Of a stretch of 64,000 nt of DNA, positions 30,966 to 43,046 are shown piece by piece. The stretch covers positions 16,341,501-16,405,500 of the forward strand of contig CM027382.1 of NCBI GenBank assembly GCA_015680905.1. Direction: 5' to 3'. A program made the translations under genes and the position numbers. Origin of the DNA: Coptis chinensis (Eukaryota > Streptophyta > Magnoliopsida > Ranunculales > Ranunculaceae). The notes beneath the pieces were generated by a model. That model saw only the letters and a list, made by a program, of their open reading frames with translations, was not told the DNA's origin and made no database searches. How positions within the stretch are numbered: the first letter of the stretch is position 1; every line of letters starts with the position of its first letter.

Positions 30966-32601
30966 TGATAAGAGCCCAAAACTGTAGTTTTAACCCTCAT
31001 AATCCATACTTTTAGACCAATTATGTGAGTAATAATTAAGAGTTAACACTAATTACGTGTTTTTATGCATTTCAGGCTTCAAAGTCCATTATGTGCAGAA
31101 ATGTGCCACTTTAGCGAGATAAAGGAGCAAAGGTTGGTTACTAAGGAGTTCCGTGATTAAAGGCCAAGATTCAAGAAGACAAAGCCTTTCTAAAGCCCGG
31201 TCAAAAGCTGAAAAGTCGACGCGGGCAGAAACAATACACAAGTCAGCAGAACTTCCAAAGGCCGTATCTTTGGACTCAGACCTCAGAATGGGGCCTACCT
31301 TATGTCAAAACGACCGGCTCGGAAAGAGCTTTCCAATGGTCTAAGCCTTGATCCAATCAGAGGAGTAAAAGTGGACGAAAAGTCTGTTGAAGCCAATTGC
31401 AGCTAAAGAGGCCTTTTTGGACTGAAAGAATTGGGTTTTGGGCCTGATTCTCTGGCCCAAAATATGGCTCCAAGCCCATGCACGATTTTTGGATCTGAAA
31501 GTATAAAAACCAAAGCTTAACTCTTTGTTAATGGTAGCTAGTTAGACCTAAAACTATATATAATTATAGATCTAGTTTTCATGTAATAAAATTAAGTTTA
31601 GTTTAAATTCAATTCTTGTTTTAGATTAAACTCTTAGAATCATTATTCTTAATTAGTTTGATTAATAAAATAGCTAGTTTGTCAATTTCGATTCTTGTCA
31701 TTTACAATTGTGTAGATCTAATTTCCCTTATTACGTAGATAGCTAGACTTAGATTAGTTAGATTATTAATTTAGTATTTGAATCATTGTTTTATTATTCA
31801 TTAGATTAATAAAATAGTGTTTTCCATAAGTTAGTTTCATTTCCATTAATTGTTTAGTTTCAATTCGTAGATTCAATTAATTGTCATTATTAGTTTAATT
31901 CAATTATTGCATTAGTAGTTTTGAATTGAGTTTAAACAAGCAAAGTTTCAATCTTTATATCATGTCTTGTTTGAATTCCTTTGGGAATGATAGCTGATGA
32001 TTCTCGGCTAAACCCCCATTAGAGGGAGTTGAGAAGCCTTGATGAAAGCTTGATTCCGATTATTGTAGAGTCATCATAATTTCCTTTCCTCTCTAGAAAT
32101 GATTAGTTCACCATGAGAATGGGTGTAATCGTTCACATGCTAGTTATGAATTGGTAGAAATGCCATGTGTAATTAGGGATTAGGAGTAACCAGATTATTC
32201 TGTGAAGCAGTTCAATTCGGATTACGACGATTCATTGTTAGTAGGATTAAGTCGAGTTAAGGTGGAATCAACCCCCCTCTAACTCCTTATCATAGAATCA
32301 ACGTAGCATTCCCATAGTTGTTCTAATAGTCGACTAGTTGCATCTTGTGGGTAGTTGCATCGTAGTCTAGTTGCCTTTTTGTAAATCTCTCATTAGACTT
32401 TAGTTAAGAGTAATTATACGTAGAGAGCACAGCATGCGGAAGGACTAGGAGTGGAACGAATCATCTACTCCACTATATCTCATAGGATTGAGAGTAGAAA
32501 TCTTTGATAAAATATAGGCACATAAAATAGTTTAGTTTACTTACGTTTTGAGTTTCATCGTTCATTTCGTAGGTAAACTTTTATCATTTTATTTTTTATC
32601 A
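30966..32601 (+). repeat. 3-prime LTR of the Athila-like element
   Basis: It starts TGATAAGAGCCC and ends TTTTTTATCA, and is the same length (1,636 bp) as the 5-prime LTR with small compensating indels. The ATCAC duplication follows. Confidence 0.9.
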
Positions 32602-32606
32602 ATCAC

Positions 32607-33426
32607 CTTGCCGCAATCCTCTACCAGCTCCAAAAAAGCCACAAGGACCCCTATTGATCATAACCGAGATATGAGCACTTTTTAGCAGAGTAGAGATCCA
32701 TGAGCACCAAGTATCATTGAACCCAAATCTTGAGAGTACTTTAAGAAGGAACTCCCAACTGAGTGAGTCAAACGCTTGGGTAATATCTAGTTTCATTGCC
32801 AAATTGCCACCCCTTTTCTTTAGATCCAGCTCATTCATCATTTCCAAGGCTAAAGCAATTCCTGTTGTACCTGTTCTTCCTTTAATGAAGGCTAATTGCT
32901 CTCCACTTATAATGTTGTTTAGGATATGCTTGATTCTCAAAGAGAGAATTTTAGTGATAATCTTGAAGAGAAAGTTGCTTAAGCATATAGGCCTGAAATG
33001 GTTAACTGCCATGGAGTTGTCTATTTTTGGCACTAGGACGAGGAAACTAGAATTCATACCTTGAGGGAGAGTGTTATCCCTAAAGAATAAAATGATAGCT
33101 TTGCTGACATCATCCCCAATAATACTCCAGAAAGAGTGATAAAAACATCCCTAGAATCCATCTGGACCTGGGGCATTGTTAGCATCCATGGCGAACACAG
33201 CATCTTTGACCTCTTCCATGGTGGGGATGGCGGTGAGAGAAGCATTTTCCTCATCTGTAACAAGCTTATGGATGAGATTTAACAGGAATGGGCTTATGTT
33301 GACTTCTGAGTATTTATATTTTTCCTCGTAGGCCTCCACAATGAATTTCTTAATCTCTGCCTGTTGTGTCATCTTGTTTCCCTGGTCATCTTGTATCTCC
33401 ACAATTTGAGATTTAGCCAATCTCAT
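32607..33426 (-). pseudogene. LINE ORF2: N-terminal half of reverse transcriptase
   Basis: On the minus strand the frame passes through FRPICLSNFLFKIITKIL, SGEQLAFIKGR and LDITQAFDSLSWEF (catalytic Asp), and ends RGLRQGD at the insertion point. Polymerase motif GLRQGDPLSP is thus cut between D and P. A frameshift separates 33151-33426 (ending NNAPGPDGF) from 32599-33057. Confidence 0.85.
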
Positions 33427-33492
33427 CTTTGTTGTGGCGTGGAAATACTTTGAGTTTTTCTCCCTTTCTAGAGCTTCAGTAACTCTAGCTTT

Positions 33493-34521
33493 CTATCTCA
33501 GAGTCAGAATTTCCACATCTTTAACAGCTTGAATCTTCGTAGCCTTTTCCACTTCTTGGTTATGTAACTCAGAGTTAAAAGGATTCTGTTCCTGCTCTTT
33601 GAGTATGTTCTCAAGCTCGTCCTCCAGTGCTTTGAGATGATGTTTCGTATTGCCATAGACCCTCCAACTCCATTCCTTAAGAACAATTTTGAGTCGTTTC
33701 AACTTTTTTACCACTTTTCTTATGGGCGCATCATGCAAAGGCTCCTTCCAACTCCTTTCTACCACTTCTCTCAGGTTTTCATGTTGAACCCATGCTTGCT
33801 TAAATCTGAAGGGGATGCTCGAAGGCTTTGGTATTTTGGTGTTCCAACCCACAATCGGGCAATGATCAGAGTGTCTTCTTTTCAGAATCCTGCTTCTCCA
33901 ATCAGCATTGACATCAATCCACCCTTGGTTTACTAGCATTCTATTAATCTTTTGGTACATTCTTCTATGCCCCATTCTTTTATTGCACCAAGAGTATTTG
34001 AATCCCATAGTGGTGGAGTCGATCAGAGCATTTGAGTGAATAAAAGAGTTGAAATATGACATGGCTGCTAAACAAGGAGTTCCTCCTCCTTTGCGCTCAC
34101 TTATTTCAGAAACTATATTAAAATCCCCCACCACCGCCCATGGCTCAACAACCAATCCTAGCTATGAAAGCTCCGACCATAGTGCTCTTCTGATGCCATA
34201 TGCACTATTTGCGTGAATAAAGGACAAAAAAAGATTTCCAGATTTCACTATGATATGCTGTTGTGAGAGGGCATACAGTGTCACCACATTTCTCTCCCTC
34301 CAACAAACCCAAATATTTCCCACTTTACTAGGAGTATCATTATGCAAAAACATAGAGTCAAAACCCAATCTGCTAAGCTCCAGAGGTAACTGAGCAGGCG
34401 GTCTTATTAGCGGCTCCGCAATACACACAAATTCTGGTTTATATTCCTTAACAATATCCTCAAGATACATCCAAGGATTTTGTCTTCTTTTTCCTCTCAT
34501 ATTCCAGAATAGTGTATTCAT
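33493..34521 (-). pseudogene. LINE ORF2: endonuclease domain
   Basis: It begins MNTLFWNMRGKRRQNPW, the usual start of plant L1 ORF2. VCIAEPL, WAVVGDFNIV and RRHSDHCPIVG follow, giving the N, E, D.N and SDH residues of the apurinic-type endonuclease that nicks target DNA. A stop near 34156-34162 divides it. The charged segment after SDH is predicted helical. Confidence 0.85.
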
Positions 34522-34917
34522 GATATATTGTTATTTTGAGATTCTGGCCCTAGTAGAAGGTGGGGTTAGGACCTGCACCTGCCGTATAGGCTTATACCCT
34601 TTCTTGTTCTTAACTTGCTCCTCTTCCTTTTCCATCTGTTCCGCCCAGTTGCCTGACTCCAAGATCTTTTTTGCTTTTTCCAGTGCATGGAATCTGTTAC
34701 CTTGTGGTCTTGTAATGCGCTTAATTTGCAGGTGAGTTATGTTGGCTCATGCCATCTACTTCACTCTGTTCTTCTTCTGCATTCCCATCCATTTCCATAT
34801 TGTGTCTCTCATTTCCATCCTCTATATTTTGGTTCTTATTCAAATCCTTTTGTATTTCGAGTATTTCAGGACTGTGTACTTGTGGTTCAAACCTCTCCAA
34901 AAGCTCAGGATTGGTCT

Positions 34918-36173
34918 CTATGGCTTCCCCCACAGCTGTTCCTTCTTGATTCGCGGTTCGGGGTTCGGCTTTGATCGTGTAATGCACTTACTCCCGCCAG
35001 CTTTCGAAACCTCCTGGCTTTGTCGGTCAGCCTCTACTACTGCATCATCAGTTTCACTTATGTTTCCCTCTGCTCCTTCAGCTTCTTGCTGCCTTGGCAC
35101 ATGTTCTTCCACAATCAATGGTTGAGTTTCAGAGTTAGGAACTTCCTCGTTCGTTGTTAAGTTCTTTTTTCGCCATTTCTTTTTTTGGTTCCTCGTCATG
35201 GATTTCTCCCTCATCCCTTGCCCTTGGGATGCGTTGACCACCGTAGTTTCACCCAACGTCTGAGCTACCACTGTTTTCCCTGTTTGAGCCAGGTCCTTTT
35301 TCAGAAATCGACAGGAGCTGACCGTGTGACCGACTCCTTTGCAATGGGTGCAATAATCCAGAAGTTTTCCCAATCGAACTTCTTGCCAGAAGGCAACTCC
35401 ATGCTTTTTTGATTCCACCTAGATTTTGTCAGGGATTTTTTTTGAGAGATCGATGTCAACCAAGACACTCGCAAAATACCCAAGCTTTCTCATTGCTGTG
35501 GTTTCATCCACATGCATTGGATGACCTAGAGTTTTGCCCATTACCAGTAGGTTCTTAACTTCCCAATATTCCAGACTCAGCCCCGGAAATCTAACCCAGA
35601 CCATCTCATGTGACTGGGTTTCCTTCTCTGTGGAGAAATTTGGGGTCCATTTGCTCAATCGAAGAACTTGAGAATCAAACAGCCAAGATCCTTGCTCCCA
35701 GAACTTTGTGTAATCCTCTTCCTTATCAAATTTAAACATCAAGTACCCCTTTCCCAGGGGAGTTACTAAGCATTCTCCTGACAGAGCCCATTTTTCGACC
35801 ACCAAAGCTTTCACCTTGCTCAAGTCCATTTTGACTAAATTGAGCCTTCCAACCAGCGATCCACTTCCTCTTCTACCAGACATATTGTTGGGTACTCCCC
35901 TTGCATTCCTGGAGTTGGAAGCGAAGAGGCATCAATACTCCGACCATACTTCGGTTTTGCTGCAGCTGCTGCATACGACTTCCTTGTTGGTTCCTCCCTG
36001 TGACTAGGAGAAGTCCCAAGACGTCCTTGTCCTGTTCCCACCTCCATGGGTGCATTAATGTTTCCTTTTTGTGCTGAAGCTACAACACTACTCCCATTGA
36101 TAGGTGAATGATTCAGTTGTGGTTGCGTCTCACTATTTGATATTCTTGGATTCTCAAATTCGTATAGATCCAT
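34918..36173 (-). pseudogene. LINE ORF1: DUF4283 and zinc knuckle
   Basis: The start at 36173 (MDLYEFENPRIS) leads into an Ala/Lys-rich stretch. After a one-base shift near 35890, MSGRRGSGSLVGRLNLVK begins a DUF4283-type domain (VVEKWALSGECLV, KFDKEEDYTKFW). Then comes YCTHCKGVGHTVSSC, a CCHC zinc knuckle, and a basic, acidic-tailed C-terminus. The protein would bind LINE RNA. A stop near 35418 divides the domain from the knuckle. Confidence 0.75.
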
Positions 36174-36189
36174 GGTTGTTTTTTTTCCT

Positions 36190-36362
36190 TTACAGAACTA
36201 TCATTGTAAGCCAGTGTAGGATTTTACCTGAACAGGAAATGTATCTCCTCAAGCTTCAGAACTCCCACCGTATGTCAGTGGAGGATTTCACCTGAAGGGA
36301 GAGAAAAAATTGGACCAACCTTTCTGGAACTCTCACTGTTGATCAATGGAGGATTTTACCCG
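36190..36362 (-). repeat. Three tandem ~65-bp units in the LINE 5-prime UTR
   Basis: On the minus strand, GTAAAATCCTACACTG, GTGAAATCCTCCACTG and GTAAAATCCTCCATTG each precede an AGTTC(T/C) block. Their plus-strand positions are about 36193, 36257 and 36325, a spacing of 64-68 bp. They lie just upstream of ORF1, the place of promoter monomers in some L1 families. Confidence 0.7.
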
Positions 36363-36410
36363 AAATAGGAGGAAGAAAGAAGATTCAGAGGATAAGAATA
36401 TCGCACCAAA

Positions 36411-38781
36411 TTTTTTTAACTAAAAACGGCAAAAAATTTGGAGTACAGGATCATTTAAGCTACTTATGTTATATCACACCCAGTCTCCCAATACATGGTC
36501 CCCATGAAAGAAAAAAAAGCCATATAAGAACATACCCGATAAGCAAACATGCAAATCGGGTCAGTAACCCAGGCTGGTGTGAGTACCTCTGAAATCAACC
36601 CAGACCTATACATAATTATTAAGGCAGTTAGTTCCTTTATTGAGGCACCTTAACCTCAAACCAATAATAATACAACATCTACACGCACAATAATTAAGGC
36701 AAGTAGTTTCTCCACTAAGGCGCTTTAGATTCCAATTCAATAATAGTAAGACATTTAGTTTTCTTTCGGAGGGGAATAATAAACATCAATGAGTTGTGGT
36801 AGTTTTAATCTAATCAGACTCATCAAACACTTTTCATTTGTATTCATTTTGACCTTATCCACTTAACAAAATTTCAAGTAACTGGCAATAATACGATATT
36901 TAAAGCAAATCTCAACATATAATAATCAAGCTTAAGAGCGTGTATTCTAAAAAAATCTCATTATTTCATGAATATGAATTTAAGCCACAATTTAAAATAA
37001 TAATCCAAAGGGCAATACTCATCAATCAGTCAAACATATATGTAATCAAAGAATAAATCACAGTTAGCCACATTAATTGTACTGAAACAATCCTAACTTT
37101 CTCTATATAAGTAGGATTGGCACAATTCCAAATGGTTCAGAAAATAAACTTCAAGCTCTATAACGTTTGTTCACACCCAAAAATCCGACTCCAGCTCAGA
37201 AATTCACTAAACCAGATTGTAACCCGAGGGTTGTCAGGAAAAATCAATCACCTGATTGACATTCCTCCACTAAAACTGCTGTAACTTCCTTTGTATACCT
37301 TGGATTAGCACAAGGTAAATTGGGTTTGAAACATCATTAAATTTTCTATAACAAACTATTAGACCATGAAAGCAGGTTCTTAACAAAAAATTCACAGACC
37401 GCCACCAATTATAGACCAAATATAGAACTTGGTTAGAAAAATCCTGACGGACCTCTCTGTACTAAAATAGGGTTAACTTACTGTGTAGACATCGAAACGA
37501 GGTGAATCCAACAATATTGGAAAGCAGACTCGTAGATCTAAAAGTTTTATTCATACCCTGAAGCCTAATTCTCAAACATGATGTTACCAGACTCTTTTGA
37601 AGCGACCGCAGAAACAAAACTAAGAAAAACTACTCACGTACCATATTATCGATTCATCTTTCTAGACAATTATGACGAGTATGAAAAGATCATAGTTAAA
37701 ATTAAATCTAACACATTGTTACCATAAACAAAATAACTAAGTACTCACTAATACAATTTCAATCATTTTTATATTATCTCTTTTACGTTATTCAACGTTA
37801 ATAATTACTATGCAATATTAAATATATAGATTCATGCGAATAAATGCGAAATCATATTGAAATAAACCATTTCATCACTATTATATATACATACACTAGT
37901 AATATTTAGCATTCCAAGCACCAATATAAAAGACACACAATATATATTTCATTGTTTTTCTAATTAATTTAACGTAATTGGAATCAACAACCAAATAATT
38001 GAAAATAACGTATTAGTGATCGAGGTCTACTCACATTTTGTTTATGCGAAATAAAGTAATAGAAAAGAACAGAGCTAGCTCCATGTAGAATCCAATTAAG
38101 AAAAACCCCAAGTGACAACTTTTAAGAAATTAATTAACACCAAACATTGAAAACCATGTTCTTATTGTTTCTTCCTTCCGGCGACTTTTTTCCTCTTTTT
38201 CTTTAATAAGTTTCACTATTACATTTTGTTAGTTGTTTTTTCATTCTCCATTTTTTTTTCATTCCCATTCTAAGATCCAAAAATAAAATCAAAGAACTAA
38301 CTATAGAAATAAATTTTTTAATTAAACAACCTTCTATTCACCTTCCCTTCCCTTGAATGGTGCAACTTAATTTCCATCTTTACAAATTCTCTATTATTAA
38401 CTTCCCTTTATAAAAATGAAATATTCCTTATGTTTTAAAATCTATTTTTCCCCAATAAAGAAGTTTCTAATTAATTTAGTAAAATCTTCCCTATTTCTTT
38501 CCTTTGACATAGAAACAATTTAAATATCCCATACAATCATTCCCCCAACTAAAAAACTTTCCATTTTAATTAAATCTCTACACCAATCCATTAAGCACAT
38601 AAAATCATTCATTTTACATCCTTTACAAAATAATCCAATTTTTCCCTCTGTCTTGTTTTTGTAAAAAAATATTACATACAAAATTTCGCTCCAAAATAAT
38701 AATTAATTTAAGACAATTAATAATCTATTAAATTTTGCAAAATAAATAATTTTGAACATTATTAAAAATAAGGGTGTTACA
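36411..38781. other. Right part of the TGTCACACCC element, non-coding
   Basis: AT-rich sequence without open frames longer than background. It ends with GGGTGTTACA and the ATATC duplication. A second TCACACCC occurs near 36474, possibly an internal repeat. Confidence 0.5.
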
Positions 38782-38989
38782 ATATCAATACTCAAATATA
38801 TGTTATTTGCTTCCTTAGTCTAAAATTTATGTATTGCTCAAACTAATTATGTGCTCAAGTAGGTGTAGGATTTTGTGATCGAGTATCTCTCTTTCTCATG
38901 TTCCTGGACTCGTGGAGCTTAATTATGAACTTGTACATCTAGGCTCACCCTAGATGGACATTCACATAACCCCTTAGATCCTTACCATC

Positions 38990-39455
38990 TGTAAGTACCC
39001 TTCGTTCTACATTTCATGTCACTACAGCTCACATGTCCACAACCCAGGTCGTATCTTCATCAGCTCGTACCATATTGCCAAGATTACATCGTAAACTTCG
39101 GTTCGAGGTCATCCCAAATCTCGATTCTGACCATATATGGAAGCAAATCATCCAGCGCAATCCTGGAGCTCAGTCAATGCACCAATCAAGGAGACAGTAA
39201 CTTTGTAATATCAGGAGTAATGACGAATCATCAAGATAGCACACAATGTGGATCTACACTTGACAAATGGCCTGGAGCAAATATGGAAGGTCAGCTCAAA
39301 TATCTATAAGTAGATAGAGATGAACTACGTAAGGCTTGATTCAAGTTTACCCCTAGAAACTTGATACGTAGGCAACCCTTGTCCCAAGAAGAGTGCAGCC
39401 ATTCCCTATCAAATAGAACATCAGGTCGTTCACCCCAAAACACCAAACCCCTACA
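38990..39455 (+). repeat. 5-prime LTR of the Tat element
   Basis: It starts TGTAAGTACCCTTCG and ends AACCCCTACA. It aligns with 48643-49103 with many substitutions and a few short indels. Confidence 0.88.
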
Positions 39456-39470
39456 TTGGCGCCGTCTACC
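39456..39470 (+). promoter_or_regulatory. Primer-binding site (tRNA-Asp type)
   Basis: TTGGCGCCGTCTACC directly follows the LTR, in the usual position and close to the common TGGCGCCGTTGCC. Confidence 0.7.
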
Positions 39471-39539
39471 GGTTCGTTTTCTTAAGAAAAGAACACACAC
39501 TCTTTTCTCAAGCCCACGAAGCTGGTCAGAAAAACCACC

Positions 39540-40667
39540 ATGGACACATCACTTCAAATGTTAGCAGACCAGATGAAGACGCTCCAGGAGGCCTTCATCA
39601 CCCTACAACAAGAAAACCAAACGATGTGCAAATAGGCCACCTCCAACGCCAACAACGGCACTCCAGACGCATTGGAGAACAACGCCGTCACAACCCTCAC
39701 CACCACCACCAATCAAAGACTAGAAGACTTCGCCCAAAGGTTGGAGAAGTCAAACGGCAAAGCCAGTGCGATCCAGATCACTCAGGAGATACTCCAGACG
39801 TACAAGGCGTCACCATTCACCACTGAAATTAGGGACAAGTAGCCTCCCTCAGAATTCATCCAACCAAAGTTTGCGCTATACGACGATAGCTCGTGTTCAG
39901 GCCAGCACGTAGCTCATTTCACCCAGATCCTCACACTATACAGCGCTCCAGAGTACGACTACCTGAAGTGCAAACTCTTTCCAACCAGCCTGAAGGATGG
40001 AGCCTTAGAATGGTACATGCTCACTCCTGATTCAATCAGCAACTTCAACAAGCTAGCTGAGACGTTCGCAGCAGAGTTCGTCCATAATAGGAAGAAACAA
40101 GCCGACCTGGACTCCTTATTTCAACTCAAGCAAGCACATGACAAAACAATCTGCGCTTTCCTAGGACGTTTCAAGAAGGAACTCCTATCAATGGAGCCAG
40201 GCCTAAATGATAGTTTTGCCACTTCTGCATTCACCAATGCCCTCCTGGACGACTCCGACCTAGCAGGGTCTCTAATGCGCAACAAACTAGAATGCTTAGA
40301 CGGCCTGTACCACAGAATTGACAAGTACATCAAGTACGAAGAATGGTTGGTCCAGCCCAAGGGCAAAGAAGTCCTCGCAGTAAGCGACAAGCGAGGACCC
40401 AAAGAAAACAATCACTACTCAGGCAACAACACCACCACCAACAACAACAATAAGGGCTCCAGCTCCCACAAGCCCTCCTACACAAAACGGAAACTCTCCA
40501 ACTTCTCCAGGACACCAAGCCAGATCCTGAAGAAGATTTATACAGTACCATACTTTAAGCCCAACATCAATAAAGTAATAGCAATCCAAGGACGTCCATA
40601 CTGCCACTTCCACAAACTCCAACACCATGACACATATGAGTGTTGGAGCCTCAAGCACTACCTCTAA
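39540..40667 (+). pseudogene. Tat element gag
   Basis: It starts at an ATG in ACCACCATGG context (MDTSLQMLADQMKTLQEAF). One frame runs on with TAG stops near 39633 and 39840. The gag core shows CKLFPTSLKDGALEWYM, FAAEFVHNRKKQADLDSLF and LKQAHDKTICAFLGRF, then an Asn/Thr-rich linker and YCHFHKLQHHDTYECW, a zinc-knuckle-like CxxH...H...C motif. It would form the cytoplasmic particle. Confidence 0.8.
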
Positions 40668-40825
40668 GACTTAGTCGAAGAGGGAAAACTAAAAGAGCTC
40701 CTGCCAGAAAGCGACCTCAGGCATAAGCTGAATGCCAATCGCCACAGAAGTAGGAGCCGAAGCCATGAACAACCTGTTAACAACAGGAGTAGGAGCAGAA
40801 CAGCCCGACGATCTAAATCTCCAGG

Positions 40826-41620
40826 TTGGTCGAGGCACAACAGGAGACAACACTCCTCCAACCACGACGAGGAAAAGGTAATCAACATGATTACAGATAC
40901 CTCCAACGACGAAATCTCAAGTCGAGAAAAGCGAAGACATGTAGGCGCGTTGCAAGAAATCTACACCTTTCCCACAAAGTTGAAGTTATCACTCCTACTA
41001 GCTCTCAATCAACGACCTCCATAGCATTCACGAAGGACGATCTAGACAAGGTGTGACTACCCCATAATGATGCCCTGGTAGTGCACGTCAAAATCAATGG
41101 GCAGACAGTCAAAAGAGTCCTCATCGATCCAGGTAGCTCCTGCAACATCATTTTCTATCAAACATACAAAAACATTCATCTTCCAGACTCGGTTATGATA
41201 GAATCAAATGCACCACTCTATGGGTTTAACAGAGACCGCACAGATGCCATTGGAGACGTCATCTTACCAATCTCCATTGGCAAAAAAGAAGACATGGTCA
41301 AAACCTTAACACGTTTTAGTGTGATTGATGTCAAGTCATCCTACACTGCCATCCTAGGGTGCAGGTGGATCCACAAGATCCAAGCAGTTCCATCCACCTT
41401 GCACCAAGTGTTGCAGTTCCCCGGACCACGAGGCATCATAGAGCTCAGAAGCAACCAACTAGAGGCTCATAGATGCAATCAAATCATCACAACAACCACG
41501 ACCAAACCTCAGGTTGTCCAAGTAAAAGAAAGCCCAAAGCTGCAAGATCCTCAAGCTTCCAGCCCTCCAACATCAGAAGCAGACAAGCTCAAGGGGAAGC
41601 AAGCACAAATAGAACCAGGA
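40826..41620 (+). pseudogene. Tat element aspartic protease
   Basis: In a different frame from gag, VHVKINGQTVKRVLIDPGSS is followed by ILGCRWIHKIQAVPSTLHQ. The catalytic D-T/S-G triad reads D-P-G, which would be inactive. A TGA lies just upstream of the domain. The linker that follows is Lys/Thr/Pro-rich. Confidence 0.75.
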
Positions 41621-41639
41621 GAAAAAGTTAATTTGGGCA

Positions 41640-42960
41640 CAAATGATGACCCAAAGTTTGTTTATGTAGGGGCTGATCTAGACCCCAAGCTCAAGGAGCA
41701 ACTTGTCAAATTTATATCTCTCAATAAAGATGTTTTTGCTTGGTCGTATATCGATATGCCTGAAATCGACCCACAGGTCGCTTGCCACAAATTAAATGTC
41801 AATCCAAATGTAAAGCCTATCAAACAACAACGACCTCGTAAATTGGCACTCAAATTTCAGAAAGCCATCAATAAAGAGATAGAAAAGCTAAAAAATGTGG
41901 GATTCATCAAAGAAGTTGAGTACCCGACCTGGCTAGCTAACATTGTAGTCGTTCCTAAAAAGAACGGCCAGGTACGATCTGCATAGACTTCATAAACGTC
42001 AACAAACCTTGCCCCAAGGACAACTTCCCCCTACCAAGAATTGACATACTGGTAGATCAAACTTACGGATACGAACTCCTATCGTTCATGGACACATATA
42101 GTGGGTACAATCAAATACCACTTGCAGAGGAAGACCAGGAAAAGACGTCCTTCATAACCGAACAAGGAACGTTCTGCTACAACGTCCTACCATTCGGCTT
42201 GAAGAACGCAAGTGCAACCTACCAAATACTTGTCACAAAGATGTTCAAAGACTTGCTGGGCGACACTACAGAAGTCTACATAGATGACATGGTAATCAAA
42301 AGCGAAAAGGCTAAAGATCACATTTCCCACCTACAAGAAGCCTTTGAAAGATTACGCCAAAACAAAAAAAAAACTCAACCCAGCAAAATATGTATTTGGG
42401 GTAGCTTCAGGGAAATTGCTAGGATACCTCGTTTCACAAAGGCACATTGAAGCCAACCCAGAACAGATACGAGCTCTCCTTGAAATGCCAGAACTAACTT
42501 CCAAACAACAAATCTACAAGTTATCTGGTATGGTTTCAGCCCTCAACAGATTCATCTCAAGTGCATCTGACAAGTACAGACCATTCCTACAAATACTAAA
42601 AAAGGGTGCAACATTTACATGGACAAACGAATGCCACAAAGCTTTCAACAACCTGAAAGCTTACCTATCAACTCCGCCCATCCTGTCCAAACCAACTGAA
42701 GGAGAGACATTGGGGCTTTACCTTGCAACTACCGACTTTGCCATCAGCTCGGTCCTCTTTCGCAAAAGCGAGAGAATCGAAAAACCAGTCTACTTCACCA
42801 GCAAGACATTGGCAGATGTAGAAAAACATTACTCAGCATTAGAGAAAACAATGATGTCTTTGCTGTACTCTGCTCAAAAATTCCGACCATACTTCTAGGC
42901 TCACAGCATCAAGGTCATCACAGATGTACCCATCAAACATGTCTTGAGTTCTAGCAACAA
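41640..42960 (+). pseudogene. Tat element reverse transcriptase and RNase H
   Basis: Visible motifs in order: KQQRPRKLALKFQKAINKEI, GFIKEVEYPTWLANIVVVPK, FMDTYSGYNQIPL (catalytic Asp), LPFGLKNASATYQ, VYIDDMVIKS (YIDD active site). The RNase H-like connection is LYLATTDFAISSVLF and KHYSALEK. At least two frameshifts (near 41980 and 42350) and a TAG near 42896 interrupt it. Confidence 0.85.
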
Positions 42961-43046
42961 AACAGACCGCATAGCCAAATGGGCTAAAGAACTAGGAGAA
43001 CATCACATCGACTTCATTCCCAGAACGTCTCGCAAAGGTAAGGTCG

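Larger units (their letters stand above)
19686..32601 (+). mobile_element. Athila-like Ty3/gypsy LTR retrotransposon, polymerase-less
   Basis: The element is 12.9 kb with two 1,636-bp LTRs. ATCAC flanks both ends (19681-19685 and 32602-32606), and the insertion splits a LINE reverse transcriptase codon string cleanly. A primer-binding site resembling tRNA-Asp follows the 5-prime LTR, and a G-rich polypurine tract precedes the 3-prime LTR. The interior has gag remnants, an Athila-type aspartic protease region and two further ORFs of plant-transposon type. I see no reverse transcriptase, RNase H or integrase. It must have moved with enzymes from a relative. Confidence 0.85.
17422..36410 (-). 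mobile_element. L1-type LINE, minus strand, split by an Athila-like element
   Basis: On the minus strand the order is: 5-prime UTR repeats (about 36360-36190), ORF1 (36173-34918), ORF2 endonuclease (34521-33493), reverse transcriptase (33426-32607 and, beyond the insertion, 19680-18617), zinc-finger RVT domain and RNase H (to 17500). The GLRQGD/PLSS motif of the polymerase is split exactly at the insertion. The 3-prime end lies near a short T run at 17423-17427. I could not define target duplications; the 5-prime end lies between about 36365 and 36470. Several frameshifts and stops show it is dead. Confidence 0.85.
17032..38781. mobile_element. LTR-like insertion, TGTCACACCC...GGGTGTTACA, split by a LINE
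   Basis: The outer insertion starts TGTCACACCC and ends GGGTGTTACA, flanked by ATATC on both sides (17027-17031 and 38782-38786). Removing it restores the copy 1 flank. TG...CA ends with a 5-bp duplication indicate an LTR retroelement. Such ends are common in plant chromovirus LTRs. After removing the LINE, about 2.7 kb remain with no coding frame, so a solo LTR is the simplest reading. I could not prove it by finding an LTR partner. Confidence 0.7.
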
